In this document: positions 1 through 6,680 of the stretch, piece after piece
Position numbering within the stretch: the stretch's first letter is position 1
Layout of the letters: every line of letters starts with the position of its first letter
Assembly: GCA_902496375.1 (NCBI GenBank)
Contig: CABVAS010000078.1
Span: 1-7,212, forward strand
Origin: an uncultured Collinsella sp.
Lineage (GTDB): Bacteria; Actinomycetota; Coriobacteriia; Coriobacteriales; Coriobacteriaceae
Reading direction: 5' to 3'
DNA: 7,212 nt
Translations under genes and position numbers: made by a program
Notes under the pieces: model-generated
The model's input: only the letters and a program-made list of their open reading frames with translations
Database searches by the model: none
What the model was told of the DNA's origin: nothing

Positions 1-1775
1 CCGTCGAGTTTGGCGATTTTGCCGTCACCTCCAAGCTCGTCAACATCGACGTGCCCGGTTACGGCCAGCCCACCAAGAACCGTCTGCGCCTGTTCGACCT
101 GGCGAGCGTCGACGACGGCCTGGTCCCCGGCAGCTCCATCGACTTCGACAAGACAGAGATCGCCAAGAACCTCACCTTGTTCCTCTACCCCGACGATTCC
201 GACGAGCAGGGCCGCCTGCTTCGCATCTACCAGGAATACTTCATGGTGAGCAACGCCGCCCAGCTCCTGATCGACGAGGCCATCGAGCGCGGCAGCAACC
301 TGCACGATCTGGCCGACTACGCCGTGGTCCAGATTAACGACACGCACCCCACCATGGTCATCCCCGAGCTCATTCGCTTGCTCACCACCGAGCATGGCAT
401 CGAGTTTGACGAGGCCGTGACCATCGTACGCTCCATGGTCGCCTACACTAACCACACGATTCTTGCCGAGGCGCTCGAGAAGTGGCCGCTCGTCAGCCTG
501 CAGAAGGTCTCCCCTGCCATCGCCGACATTATCGTCAAGCTCGATGAGATCGCGAAAGCCGAGCACGATGACCCGCGCGTCGCCATCATTGACGAGCACG
601 ACACCGTCCACATGGCCCACATGGACATCCACTTTGGCTTCTCCATCAACGGTGTAGCCGCCCTCCACACCAAGATTCTGGAGGACACCGAGCTTCATCC
701 GTTCTACGAGATCTATCCCGAGAAGTTCTCCAACAAGACCAACGGCATCACCTTCCGCCGCTGGATCCATGGGGCCAACCCCGCGCTCGCCAGCCTGCTC
801 GACGATGTGATCGGCACCGACTGGCGCAGCACCGGCGATCTGAGCAAACTCGCCAAGTTCGCCGACGACAAGAATGTTCTTGAGCGCCTGGCCGCCACCA
901 AGACCGAGGCCAAGGCCATCATGCGCCAGTTCATGGCGCTCGAACAGGGCGTGACGATCCCATCCAACGCCATCATCGATGTTCAGGTCAAGCGTATCCA
1001 CGAGTACAAGCGCCAGCAGATGCTCGCGCTCTACATAATCTGGAAGTATCTCGACATCAAGAACGGCAATAAGCCTAAGCACCCCGTCACCATCATCTTT
1101 GGCGGCAAGGCGGCCCCTGCCTACACTATCGCGCAGGACATCATCCATCTGATCTTGACGCTGTCGCAGTGGATTGCAAACGACCCCGACGTGGCTCCCT
1201 ACCTGCAGGTTGTCATGATCGAGAACTACAACGTCACCGCCGCCGAGCGCGTGATCCCCGCCGCCGACATCTCCGAGCAGATCAGCCTGGCCTCCAAGGA
1301 GGCGAGCGGCACCTCCAACATGAAGTTCATGCTCAACGGCGCCCTAACCCTGTGCACGCTCGACGGTGCCAACGTGGAGATTGCCGAGCTCGTGGGCGAC
1401 GAGAACATCTACACCTTTGGTGCCTCGTCCAAACAGGTCGAGCAGCTCTACGCCGACGGCACCTACAACGCCGGTGCGCTCTACCGCAAGCCCGGAATTA
1501 AACTGCTGGTGGACTTCATCACCAACCCGGCCTTTATGGCAACCGGCAACGCCGAGCGCCTGCAGCGCCTGCACGACGACATTAAGGGCAAGGACTGGTT
1601 TATGGCCCTGCTCGACATTGAGGAGTACATCCAGACCAAGGAGCGCGTGCTGGCCGACTACGAGGACCAGGACGCCTGGATGCGCAAGGCGCTCATCAAT
1701 ATCGCCAACGCCGGCACCTTCTCGTCCGACCGTACGATCTCCCAGTACAACGACGAGATCTGGCACCTGAGCTAA
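1..1775 (+). CDS. glgP: Glycogen/alpha-glucan phosphorylase, C-terminal part (5' end outside window)
   Basis: This enzyme removes glucose units from the non-reducing ends of glycogen or other alpha-1,4-glucans with phosphate, giving glucose-1-phosphate in the cytoplasm. The reading frame is open from position 3 with no stop, so the gene starts before the window. About 590 residues are present, and I estimate 160-220 N-terminal residues are missing from a family of about 750-830. Visible family motifs, in order, are INDTHP (333-350), TNGITFRRW (around 738-764), KRIHEYKRQQ (990-1019), GGKAAPAY (1101-1124), NYNVTAAERVIPAADISEQ (1224-1280) and EASGTSNMKFMLNGALT (1299-1349). The lysine of SGTSNMK (codon 1323-1325) is the expected pyridoxal-phosphate Schiff-base residue. 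LDGANVEI follows it, and the protein ends in the usual short tail (TISQYNDEIWHLS). No frameshift is visible. It converges on the ABC-importer operon. The exact glucan (glycogen or maltodextrin, GlgP or MalP) cannot be told from these motifs. Confidence 0.96.
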   Translation, partial: VEFGDFAVTSKLVNIDVPGYGQPTKNRLRLFDLASVDDGLVPGSSIDFDKTEIAKNLTLFLYPDDSDEQGRLLRIYQEYFMVSNAAQLLIDEAIERGSNLHDLADYAVVQINDTHPTMVIPELIRLLTTEHGIEFDEAVTIVRSMVAYTNHTILAEALEKWPLVSLQKVSPAIADIIVKLDEIAKAEHDDPRVAIIDEHDTVHMAHMDIHFGFSINGVAALHTKILEDTELHPFYEIYPEKFSNKTNGITFRRWIHGANPALASLLDDVIGTDWRSTGDLSKLAKFADDKNVLERLAATKTEAKAIMRQFMALEQGVTIPSNAIIDVQVKRIHEYKRQQMLALYIIWKYLDIKNGNKPKHPVTIIFGGKAAPAYTIAQDIIHLILTLSQWIANDPDVAPYLQVVMIENYNVTAAERVIPAADISEQISLASKEASGTSNMKFMLNGALTLCTLDGANVEIAELVGDENIYTFGASSKQVEQLYADGTYNAGALYRKPGIKLLVDFITNPAFMATGNAERLQRLHDDIKGKDWFMALLDIEEYIQTKERVLADYEDQDAWMRKALINIANAGTFSSDRTISQYNDEIWHLS

Positions 1776-1800
1776 TTCGGTTTCATCGCCCATCCTCTTG

Positions 1801-1834
1801 AAAACGGAGCCACGGCAACGCGGCTCCGTTTTTT
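1801..1834 (+). terminator. Intrinsic terminator of glgP
   Basis: An 11-bp stem pairs AAAACGGAGCC (1801-1811) with GGCTCCGTTTT (1822-1832) around a 10-nt loop, and the right arm runs into a six-T tract (1829-1834). It begins 25 nt after the glgP stop. The mirrored A-run means it could also stop transcription arriving on the minus strand. Confidence 0.9.
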
Positions 1835-1874
1835 GTGCCCGCACGTTACCCTGTGATCCGACTCGGCCAAACAA

Positions 1875-2090
1875 TCTCGATCCATAACAACTACTCAACC
1901 AAAACGGTCCCAGCTGTTACAGATTGAGACATACCGGCCCCTCCCCTTGGGTTTATCTCAATCTGTAACATCTAGCAGGTGAAATTCGCCTTCGGTGTTA
2001 CAGATTTAGATGAAATGGTTGGCACAGCGGAACCGTCTCGATCTGTAACATCTAACGTCCGAAATCGGCCCTACCTGTTACAGATCAAGA
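1875..2090. repeat. Array of six alternating 15-bp elements at 40-bp pitch
   Basis: The 455-bp gap between the glgP stop and the ATPase stop has no gene, and this array fills its middle. Forward copies (TGTTACAGATYRAGA type) lie at 1915-1929, 1996-2010 and 2076-2090. Reverse-complement copies (TCTCRATCTGTAACA type) lie at 1875-1889, 1956-1970 and 2036-2050. The order is R-F-R-F-R-F, with start-to-start distances of 40, 41, 40, 40 and 40. The copy at 1875 is the most degenerate (TCTCGATCCATAACA). The array can be read as three 55-bp palindromic units (1875-1929, 1956-2010, 2036-2090) of the form R-25 nt-F. Their internal spacers share sequence: CTA after the left element, AAA in the middle, then CG. 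The 25-26 nt linkers between units show no clear similarity. It lies between two convergent terminators, a typical place for extragenic palindromes of the REP/BIME kind. It is not a CRISPR, because the repeats alternate in direction. Its function is unknown to me. Confidence 0.9.
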
Positions 2091-2125
2091 CAAACTGACA
2101 GACGGAAAGCCCCAACACAAAGAAA

Positions 2126-2160
2126 GGCTCCCCTCTCGCCCAGTGGACGGGAGGGGAGCC
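2126..2160 (-). terminator. Intrinsic terminator of the ABC-importer operon
   Basis: A 10-bp perfect stem pairs GGCTCCCCTC (2126-2135) with GAGGGGAGCC (2151-2160) around a 15-nt loop. Read on the minus strand, it lies about 70 nt past the ATPase stop and is followed by TTTCTTTGTGTT, an interrupted U-tract. The plus side ends in TTATAT, so leakier termination of plus-strand transcripts is also possible. I see nothing else notable in 2161-2230. Confidence 0.8.
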
Positions 2161-2230
2161 TTATATGTGACCGCGGCAAAAGGATGGCAATACCGCAGTC
2201 GCCCAAAGGGAGGGCCTGGATGCACCGGGC

Positions 2231-3430
2231 CTAGATAAGGTTCTTGCCAGATACCTTATCGAAGAGATGGGTCGCGTTCTTCTCGAACTTGAACCAGATG
2301 GTGTCGCCAGCCTTGAGCGCGCCCTTGGCCTCGAGGTCGACGACGGGGATAATCAGAACAAACTGGCCGTCGGGAGCGGTCACGTGGACATGCTCGGTCG
2401 AGCCCATGAGCTCGGTCACCTCGACGGTGCCCTGGAGCGCACCCTCCTCGTCCTTGTCGGCAAGCAGGATCTGCTCGGGACGCACGCCGGCCGTAATCTC
2501 CTTCACGTCGCCGCCGTCCCAGTTGAGGGCAAGCTGAGCGCAAGTCTCGGGGGCGAGCGCCACGTTCATATCCTCGGTCTTGACGGTAAAGCCGTTGCCC
2601 GAGCGCACCAGCTGGGCATCGAAGAAGTTCATCTGCGGCACGCCGATAAAGCCGGCGACGAAGATGTTCGCGGGATGGTTGAAGACCTCCTGCGGGGTGG
2701 CGATCTGCTGGACGACGCCGTCCTTCATGACCACGATACGGTCACCGAGGGTCATAGCCTCGGTCTGGTCGTGAGTAACATAAATGAACGTGCCCTTGAT
2801 CTCGTGGCGCAGCTTAATGAGCTCGGCACGCATCTGGTTACGAAGCTTGGCGTCCAGGTTGGACAGTGGCTCGTCCATCAGGAAGACCTTGGGGTCACGC
2901 ACGATGGCGCGGCCGATAGCGACACGCTGGCGCTGGCCGCCCGAAAGCGCCTTGGGCTTACGGTCGAGGTACTCGGTAATGCCCAGAATCTCGGCAGCAG
3001 AGCGAACTTTGCGGTCGATCTCGTCCTTGGGGACCTTCTTGAGCTCGAGCGTAAACGCCATGTTCTCGTACACCGTCATATTGGGGTACAGAGCATAGCT
3101 CTGGAACACCATGGCGATGTCGCGGTCCTTGGGCGCCACGTCGTTGACGCGCTTGCCGTCGATGAGCACATCGCCCGAAGTGATGTCCTCCAGGCCGGCG
3201 ACCATGCGCATCGTCGTGGACTTACCGCAGCCAGAGGGGCCAACGAGGACGACGAACTCCTGATCGTGAACGGTGAGGTTGAAGTCCTCTACAGCGAGCA
3301 CACCGTCCTCGGTAGCCTTGAGGTTGTGCTTCTTCTCCTCGGTCTTCTTCTTTTTGCCAAAGAAGCCCTTCTTTTTGGACTCGGTGTTGGGATACACCTT
3401 CTGAACATGTTTGAGAACGATCTCGGCCAT
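2231..3430 (-). CDS. Carbohydrate ABC importer ATP-binding protein (MsmX/UgpC/MalK type)
   Basis: This is the 399-residue ATPase that drives sugar import and docks on the two permeases upstream in the operon. All nucleotide-binding motifs are intact: Walker A GPSGCGKST (64-72), Q-loop Q110, signature LSGGQ (162-166), Walker B VFLMDEP (182-188, catalytic E187), D-loop LSNLD (189-193) and H-loop H220. The C-terminal region from about residue 285 (AGVRPEQILLADKDEEG and following) matches the TOBE/MOI regulatory domain of MalK-like subunits. An oddity is a lysine-rich insert at residues 18-38 (KKKGFFGKKKKTEEKK), between the first beta-strand and the A-loop region, where typical MsmX proteins have only a short turn. 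The start ATG is supported by GAAAGG (3438-3443) 7 nt upstream. A 69-nt gap with a hairpin separates it from the MalG-like gene. Being last in the operon, it could also serve other importers, as MsmX does in bacilli; that is inference. Confidence 0.95.
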   Translation of the reverse strand: MAEIVLKHVQKVYPNTESKKKGFFGKKKKTEEKKHNLKATEDGVLAVEDFNLTVHDQEFVVLVGPSGCGKSTTMRMVAGLEDITSGDVLIDGKRVNDVAPKDRDIAMVFQSYALYPNMTVYENMAFTLELKKVPKDEIDRKVRSAAEILGITEYLDRKPKALSGGQRQRVAIGRAIVRDPKVFLMDEPLSNLDAKLRNQMRAELIKLRHEIKGTFIYVTHDQTEAMTLGDRIVVMKDGVVQQIATPQEVFNHPANIFVAGFIGVPQMNFFDAQLVRSGNGFTVKTEDMNVALAPETCAQLALNWDGGDVKEITAGVRPEQILLADKDEEGALQGTVEVTELMGSTEHVHVTAPDGQFVLIIPVVDLEAKGALKAGDTIWFKFEKNATHLFDKVSGKNLI

Positions 3431-3447
3431 GTCTTTACCTTTCGATA

Positions 3448-3474
3448 TGCGGCGCCGCGCTGAGGGGCGCCGCA
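3448..3474 (-). promoter_or_regulatory. Intercistronic hairpin before the ATPase gene
   Basis: A perfect 9-bp GC-rich stem pairs TGCGGCGCC (3448-3456) with GGCGCCGCA (3466-3474) around a 9-nt loop. It lies between the MalG-like stop and the ATPase ribosome-binding site. On the minus strand it is followed by TATCGAAAGG, not a U-tract, so it is more likely an mRNA-stability or processing element than a full terminator. Confidence 0.6.
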
Positions 3475-3498
3475 GAAACTTGCAAAACAGTTACGGCA

Positions 3499-4338
3499 TC
3501 AGCCCTTGACGGCACCTGCCACCACGCCGTCGATGATGTACTTCTGGCAGAGGATGTACATGATAACGATGGGGATAACGACCATCATGATGCAGGCCAT
3601 CATGGGGCCGAGCTCGACGTGGCCGTAGCCGCCGCGGAAGTACTGGATCAAGATAGGAATGGTCTTGTACTTGGTGGAGTCGAGCGTAAGGTAGGGCAGC
3701 AGATAGTCGTTCCAGACCCACATGGTCTCGAGGATGCCGACCGAAAGATAGGTGGGCTTCATGATGGGAAGGACGATCTTAAAGAACACCTGGACCGGGT
3801 TGCAGCCATCAATCATGGCCGCCTCCTCGATCTCGAGCGGGATGTTCTTTACAAAACCGGCGAACATAAAGACCGCCAGGCCCGCGCCAAAGCCGAGGTA
3901 GATAAAGCAGATGTTGAACGGCGTGTTGAAGCCGATGCGGTCCGCCAAATTGGACAGCGTGAACATGAGCATCTGGAACGGTACGACCATCGAGAACACG
4001 AACAGGTAATAGAAGAAGTTCGAGATCTTGTTGTTGACACGAACCACGTACCAAGCGCACATGGAGCAGCACACCAGAATCAGCACGACCGACGTGACTG
4101 TGATGATGAGCGAGTACATAAACGCCGAGGCAAAGCCCTGCTCGTTAAGAGCGTGCACGTAGTTTGCGAGGCCGTTGAACGTCTCGGGCGTGAGCAGATC
4201 GAACGCCGTGGTGGTGCTGATTGCGGTCCCCTTCTTAAAGGAATTGAGCGCAATCATGAACACAGGGTAGATCCACGCGAGCGACAGAATCGTAAAGAAG
4301 ATCGAGAGCGCGCGGTTAATAGCCTTATCGCGTTTCAT
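3499..4338 (-). CDS. Carbohydrate ABC importer permease, MalG-like (second membrane subunit)
   Basis: This 279-residue inner-membrane subunit forms the sugar channel with the MalF-like partner. Six hydrophobic segments are visible at about 10-31, 73-98, 108-130, 143-163, 192-214 and 246-266. The EAA loop that contacts the ATPase reads IEEAAMIDGCNPVQVFFKIV followed by LP, with EAA at 172-174, G178 and L190-P191. It ends in the short tail VVAGAVKG, which fits this subfamily (compare E. coli MalG). The ATG at 4336-4338 overlaps the preceding TAA by one base (TAATG) and has a strong Shine-Dalgarno (AAGGAGG, 4349-4355) 10 nt upstream inside the upstream gene, so translational coupling is likely. 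Length is normal and no defects are seen. The substrate is not decided by this subunit. Confidence 0.95.
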   Translation of the reverse strand: MKRDKAINRALSIFFTILSLAWIYPVFMIALNSFKKGTAISTTTAFDLLTPETFNGLANYVHALNEQGFASAFMYSLIITVTSVVLILVCCSMCAWYVVRVNNKISNFFYYLFVFSMVVPFQMLMFTLSNLADRIGFNTPFNICFIYLGFGAGLAVFMFAGFVKNIPLEIEEAAMIDGCNPVQVFFKIVLPIMKPTYLSVGILETMWVWNDYLLPYLTLDSTKYKTIPILIQYFRGGYGHVELGPMMACIMMVVIPIVIMYILCQKYIIDGVVAGAVKG

Positions 4339-5192
4339 TACTGCTGCACCTCCTTGGACCTCGTGGCCTTAAGCTGGATCATAGAAATAGCGACAACCAG
4401 GATGCAGAAGATAACTGCCTTGGCCTGACCGATGCCCTGCCATGCGATGCCAGCACGCGAATAGAACGTGTTGTAGATGTTCAGGGCGAGCATCTCGGTG
4501 GAGTGCGCCGGGGCACCACCGGTAAGGGCGAGGTTCTGGTCGAACAGCTTAAAGCCGTTGGTGATGGACAGGAACAGGCAGATGGTGATGGTCGGCATCA
4601 GGTTGGGGATCTTAACCTTCCAAAACGTCTGCCATGCCGTAGCGCCGTCGACCTTGGCGGCCTCGATGTAATCAGACGGAATGGACTGCAGACCGGCGAT
4701 GTAGATGATCATCATGTAGCCGACCTGTTGCCACAGGGTCAGGATGATAAGGCCCCAGAAGCCAGCGGCGGAGTTGAGGGCGATAAGCTGGGCACCCACG
4801 TTGGAGAGCAGGCAGTTGATCAGAATCTGCCAAATGTAACCCAGTACAATGCCGCCAATCAGGTTAGGCATAAAGAAAATCGTACGGAAGATGTTGGTGC
4901 CCTTGAGCGCCTTGCGAGTGAGCGCCTGCGCAATGGCCAGCGCGATCACGTTGATGAGCACCGTCGACAGGAAGGCAAACGCCACGGTAAAGAAGAACGA
5001 CATGGAGAACTGCGGGTCGGTCAGTGCGCGCACGTAGTTCTCGATACCGACAAAGTGCGCGTTATTGATGGTAATAAACTGGCAGAACGAGAGATAGAAA
5101 CCCTGGATAAAGGGAATCACGAACCCGATCATAAACGCCAGGCACGTGGGCAGCATAAAGAGCGGCCACCAGCGCTTGAGTGCTTTGCCCAT
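4338..5192 (-). CDS. Carbohydrate ABC importer permease, MalF-like (first membrane subunit)
   Basis: This 284-residue binding-protein-dependent sugar permease has six likely membrane segments at about 10-34, 64-90, 104-126, 143-168, 199-214 and 256-275. The EAA loop reads YIEAAKVDGATAWQTFWKVK followed by IP, with EAA at 177-179, G183 and I195-P196, and sits between segments 4 and 5 as expected. LALTGGAP (221-228) matches the L-TGG-P motif characteristic of MalF/UgpA/LacF-type subunits. It lacks the large periplasmic loop of E. coli MalF, which is usual for Gram-positive and generic CUT1 permeases. The ATG (5190-5192) has GAAAGGA (5200-5206) 7 nt upstream. It follows the binding-protein gene after an 87-nt gap with a strong hairpin and overlaps the MalG-like gene by one base. 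Confidence 0.95.
   Translation of the reverse strand: MGKALKRWWPLFMLPTCLAFMIGFVIPFIQGFYLSFCQFITINNAHFVGIENYVRALTDPQFSMSFFFTVAFAFLSTVLINVIALAIAQALTRKALKGTNIFRTIFFMPNLIGGIVLGYIWQILINCLLSNVGAQLIALNSAAGFWGLIILTLWQQVGYMMIIYIAGLQSIPSDYIEAAKVDGATAWQTFWKVKIPNLMPTITICLFLSITNGFKLFDQNLALTGGAPAHSTEMLALNIYNTFYSRAGIAWQGIGQAKAVIFCILVVAISMIQLKATRSKEVQQ
4347..4355 (-). promoter_or_regulatory. Strong Shine-Dalgarno inside the MalF-like gene
   Basis: AAGGAGGTG on the minus strand is a near-complete anti-16S match, 8-10 nt before the MalG-like ATG. It fixes that start at the TAATG overlap. Confidence 0.85.
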
Positions 5193-5211
5193 AGAAGGGT
5201 CCTTTCAATAT

Positions 5212-5249
5212 GCAGGGGGCGGGCAAACCTACGTCTGCCCGCCCCCTGT
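5212..5249 (-). promoter_or_regulatory. Strong intercistronic hairpin after the binding-protein gene
   Basis: A perfect 13-bp, very GC-rich stem pairs CAGGGGGCGGGCA (5213-5225) with TGCCCGCCCCCTG (5236-5248) around a 10-nt loop, plus one G-U pair at the base. On the minus strand it lies about 30 nt after the binding-protein stop and is followed by ATATTGAAAGGA, with no U-tract. This suits a 3' stabiliser or partial attenuator that keeps the binding protein more abundant than the permeases, as the malE-malF intergenic palindromes do. The function here is inferred. Confidence 0.7.
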
Positions 5250-5279
5250 CGCTAATCAGATAGCTTGGGCAGCAACTGC

Positions 5280-6596
5280 TTACTCGGAAGCAGCCTTCTC
5301 GGTCTTCCAGCCATCGACGAAGGCGTTCTTGACGCCGTCCCACTTGGTGTTGTCGGCAGCATAAGCGATGAGAGCCTGCTTGAGGTTCTTCTTCCACTCC
5401 TCAGAGGGGATGTAAACGAAGTCCCAAGCAACGGTCTTCTTGCCGTCCTTGGCCATAGCAACGGCCTGCTGCGAGAAGACGTTGGTGGTCTCCTTAGCGC
5501 TCTTGAACGGGGCGGTCAGACCCATCTTGTCAGCGATGATGCTGGTGGCGGTGTCAGAAGTGACGCACCAATACATGAAGTCCTCGGTGGCCTTCTGGGC
5601 ATCCTCGGAAGCCTGGGAGCTGACGCACCAGTAGTTCTCGCCGCCGGAGCACAGGCCCTGGTTCTCCTCGCCGTCGACGCCGATGTAGATCGGCAGCATG
5701 CCGAGCTGGTCGTCGGTCATACCGGCCTTGGTGAGGTCGGCGTAGGCCCAAGAGCCGTTCTGGTAGAAGACGGCCTTGCCGGTTGCGAACTCGTTGGTGG
5801 CGTCATCACCGGTCTTGGAGGCGAGCTGCGAAGGATCGCAGGTGGAGTCGGTGATGTACAGGTCGAAGATCTGCTTAAAGTTGTCGAGATACTCGCCCTT
5901 GATCTCGTCGTCCTCCTGGTTGTGCTCCTTCTCGAACTCGTAGTAGAGCGGGAGGTTGGCGAGGTGGGTGGTGTAGCGCCAGCTGGAGGAGTCATCCATG
6001 CCGGCGGAAGTGAAGGCACCGTCAACGCCGAGCTCGTCCTTGCGGGCCTGGATGTCATCGGCGCAAGCCTTCAGCTTGTCGAAGGAGTTGATGTCCTCGG
6101 CCTTGTAGCCGGCCTTCTCGAGGAGCTCCTTGTTGTAGATGATGCCGTAGCTCTCCTGAACCCAGTCGATACCCAGATCCTTGCCGTCGGACTGCAGCGC
6201 CAGGGAGTCGTCGATGAGCTCGCCGCGGAGCTTGGTGTCGGAAAGATCGGCGCAGTAGTCCTTCCAGTTCTTAAGACCGGTGGGGCCGTTGACCTGGAAC
6301 AGCGTCGGAGCGGAGCTCTTGGACATCTCGGACTTGAGCTTCTCCTCGTAGGTGTTGGAGGCGGCGGTCACGATCTTGACCTCGACGCCCTTCTCCTTCT
6401 TGTACGCCTTGGCGATCTCCTTCCACTCCTTGTCGACCTCGGGCTTGAACTGGAGGAAGTAGACCTCGGCAGCGTCACCAGAAGCAGAGGAGCCAGAGCC
6501 GGCAGAACCACCGCAGCCCACGAGGCCCAGGCCAAGAACCGCAGCCGCGGAACCAGCAAAGCCCAGGAACTGCCTTCTGCTCATTTCGTTCTTCAT
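5280..6596 (-). CDS. Sugar-binding lipoprotein of the ABC importer (family 1 solute-binding protein)
   Basis: This extracellular, membrane-anchored protein captures the sugar and delivers it to the permeases. With ATG 6594-6596 as start it has 438 residues. The N-terminus has a twin-arginine-like SRRQFLG (6-12), a hydrophobic stretch and a lipobox LVGC (25-28) with C28 as the lipidation site. A Gly/Ser-rich linker (29-40) follows. The body (about 43-430) has family hallmarks such as ESYGIIYNKELLEKAGY (148-164) and the F-ATGKAVFYQNGSWAY stretch (270-285). Many aromatics (W145, W206, Y218, Y219, W283, W323, W391) are available for sugar stacking. The mature part has six further cysteines, which is high for this family. 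I prefer ATG 6596 over the in-frame GTG at 6612-6614, which sits at the edge of the Shine-Dalgarno. It is the first gene of the operon, behind the operator-rich region. The sugar is not identifiable by eye, but an oligosaccharide is likely. Confidence 0.93.
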   Translation of the reverse strand: MKNEMSRRQFLGFAGSAAAVLGLGLVGCGGSAGSGSSASGDAAEVYFLQFKPEVDKEWKEIAKAYKKEKGVEVKIVTAASNTYEEKLKSEMSKSSAPTLFQVNGPTGLKNWKDYCADLSDTKLRGELIDDSLALQSDGKDLGIDWVQESYGIIYNKELLEKAGYKAEDINSFDKLKACADDIQARKDELGVDGAFTSAGMDDSSSWRYTTHLANLPLYYEFEKEHNQEDDEIKGEYLDNFKQIFDLYITDSTCDPSQLASKTGDDATNEFATGKAVFYQNGSWAYADLTKAGMTDDQLGMLPIYIGVDGEENQGLCSGGENYWCVSSQASEDAQKATEDFMYWCVTSDTATSIIADKMGLTAPFKSAKETTNVFSQQAVAMAKDGKKTVAWDFVYIPSEEWKKNLKQALIAYAADNTKWDGVKNAFVDGWKTEKAASE

Positions 6597-6602
6597 TACA
6601 AT

Positions 6603-6611
6603 CCACCCTTT
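6603..6611 (-). promoter_or_regulatory. Ribosome-binding site deciding the binding-protein start
   Basis: AAAGGGTGG on the minus strand is spaced 6-9 nt from ATG 6594-6596. The alternative GTG (6612-6614) would lie immediately upstream of this site and has no comparable purine run at the right distance. Confidence 0.75.
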
Positions 6612-6617
6612 CACACC

Positions 6618-6640
6618 GTGGCGGCACCCTTTGCCGCCGC
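6618..6640 (-). promoter_or_regulatory. Leader hairpin upstream of the binding-protein gene
   Basis: GGCGGC (6620-6625) pairs with GCCGCC (6633-6638) around a 7-nt loop, extendable to 8 bp with a G-U and a G-C pair. It ends 6 nt before the AAAGGG ribosome-binding region in the transcribed direction. It could stabilise the 5' end or influence translation. No U-tract follows, so it is not a terminator. Confidence 0.45.
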
Positions 6641-6680
6641 CTTCGGAGATTGGCTCGGGGACTTTGCCCCTTTTGCTGAC

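Noticed and set aside
1845..1860. Possible seventh, decayed array element (GTTAC then GATCCGA)
   Set aside because: It is out of register with the 40-bp pitch by about 10 bp, needs an insertion to align and overlaps sequence just after the terminator, so it is likely chance.
1344..1898. Minus-strand open frame of 184 codons overlapping the 3' end of glgP
   Set aside because: It crosses the glgP terminator and the start of the repeat array, and its sequence is the complement of conserved GlgP motifs.
1875..2090. CRISPR array
   Set aside because: The repeats are only 15 bp, alternate in orientation and are imperfect, the internal spacers of the units are related to each other, and no cas genes are visible.
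2267..3463. Long open frame of 398 codons on the plus strand opposite the ATPase gene
   Set aside because: It is an antisense shadow of the MalK-type gene, with a repetitive Leu/Gly/Val/His composition and no ribosome-binding or operon context.
3619..4428. Plus-strand open frames opposite the permease genes (also 4503-5255)
   Set aside because: The translations are highly charged and low-complexity and mirror membrane-protein codons. The minus strand has intact permeases with EAA loops.
6612..6614. GTG as start of the binding protein (six extra residues)
   Set aside because: It lies at the edge of the AAAGGGTGG ribosome-binding site used by the ATG at 6594-6596 and has no good site of its own. 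The Tat/lipobox signal is complete from the ATG.
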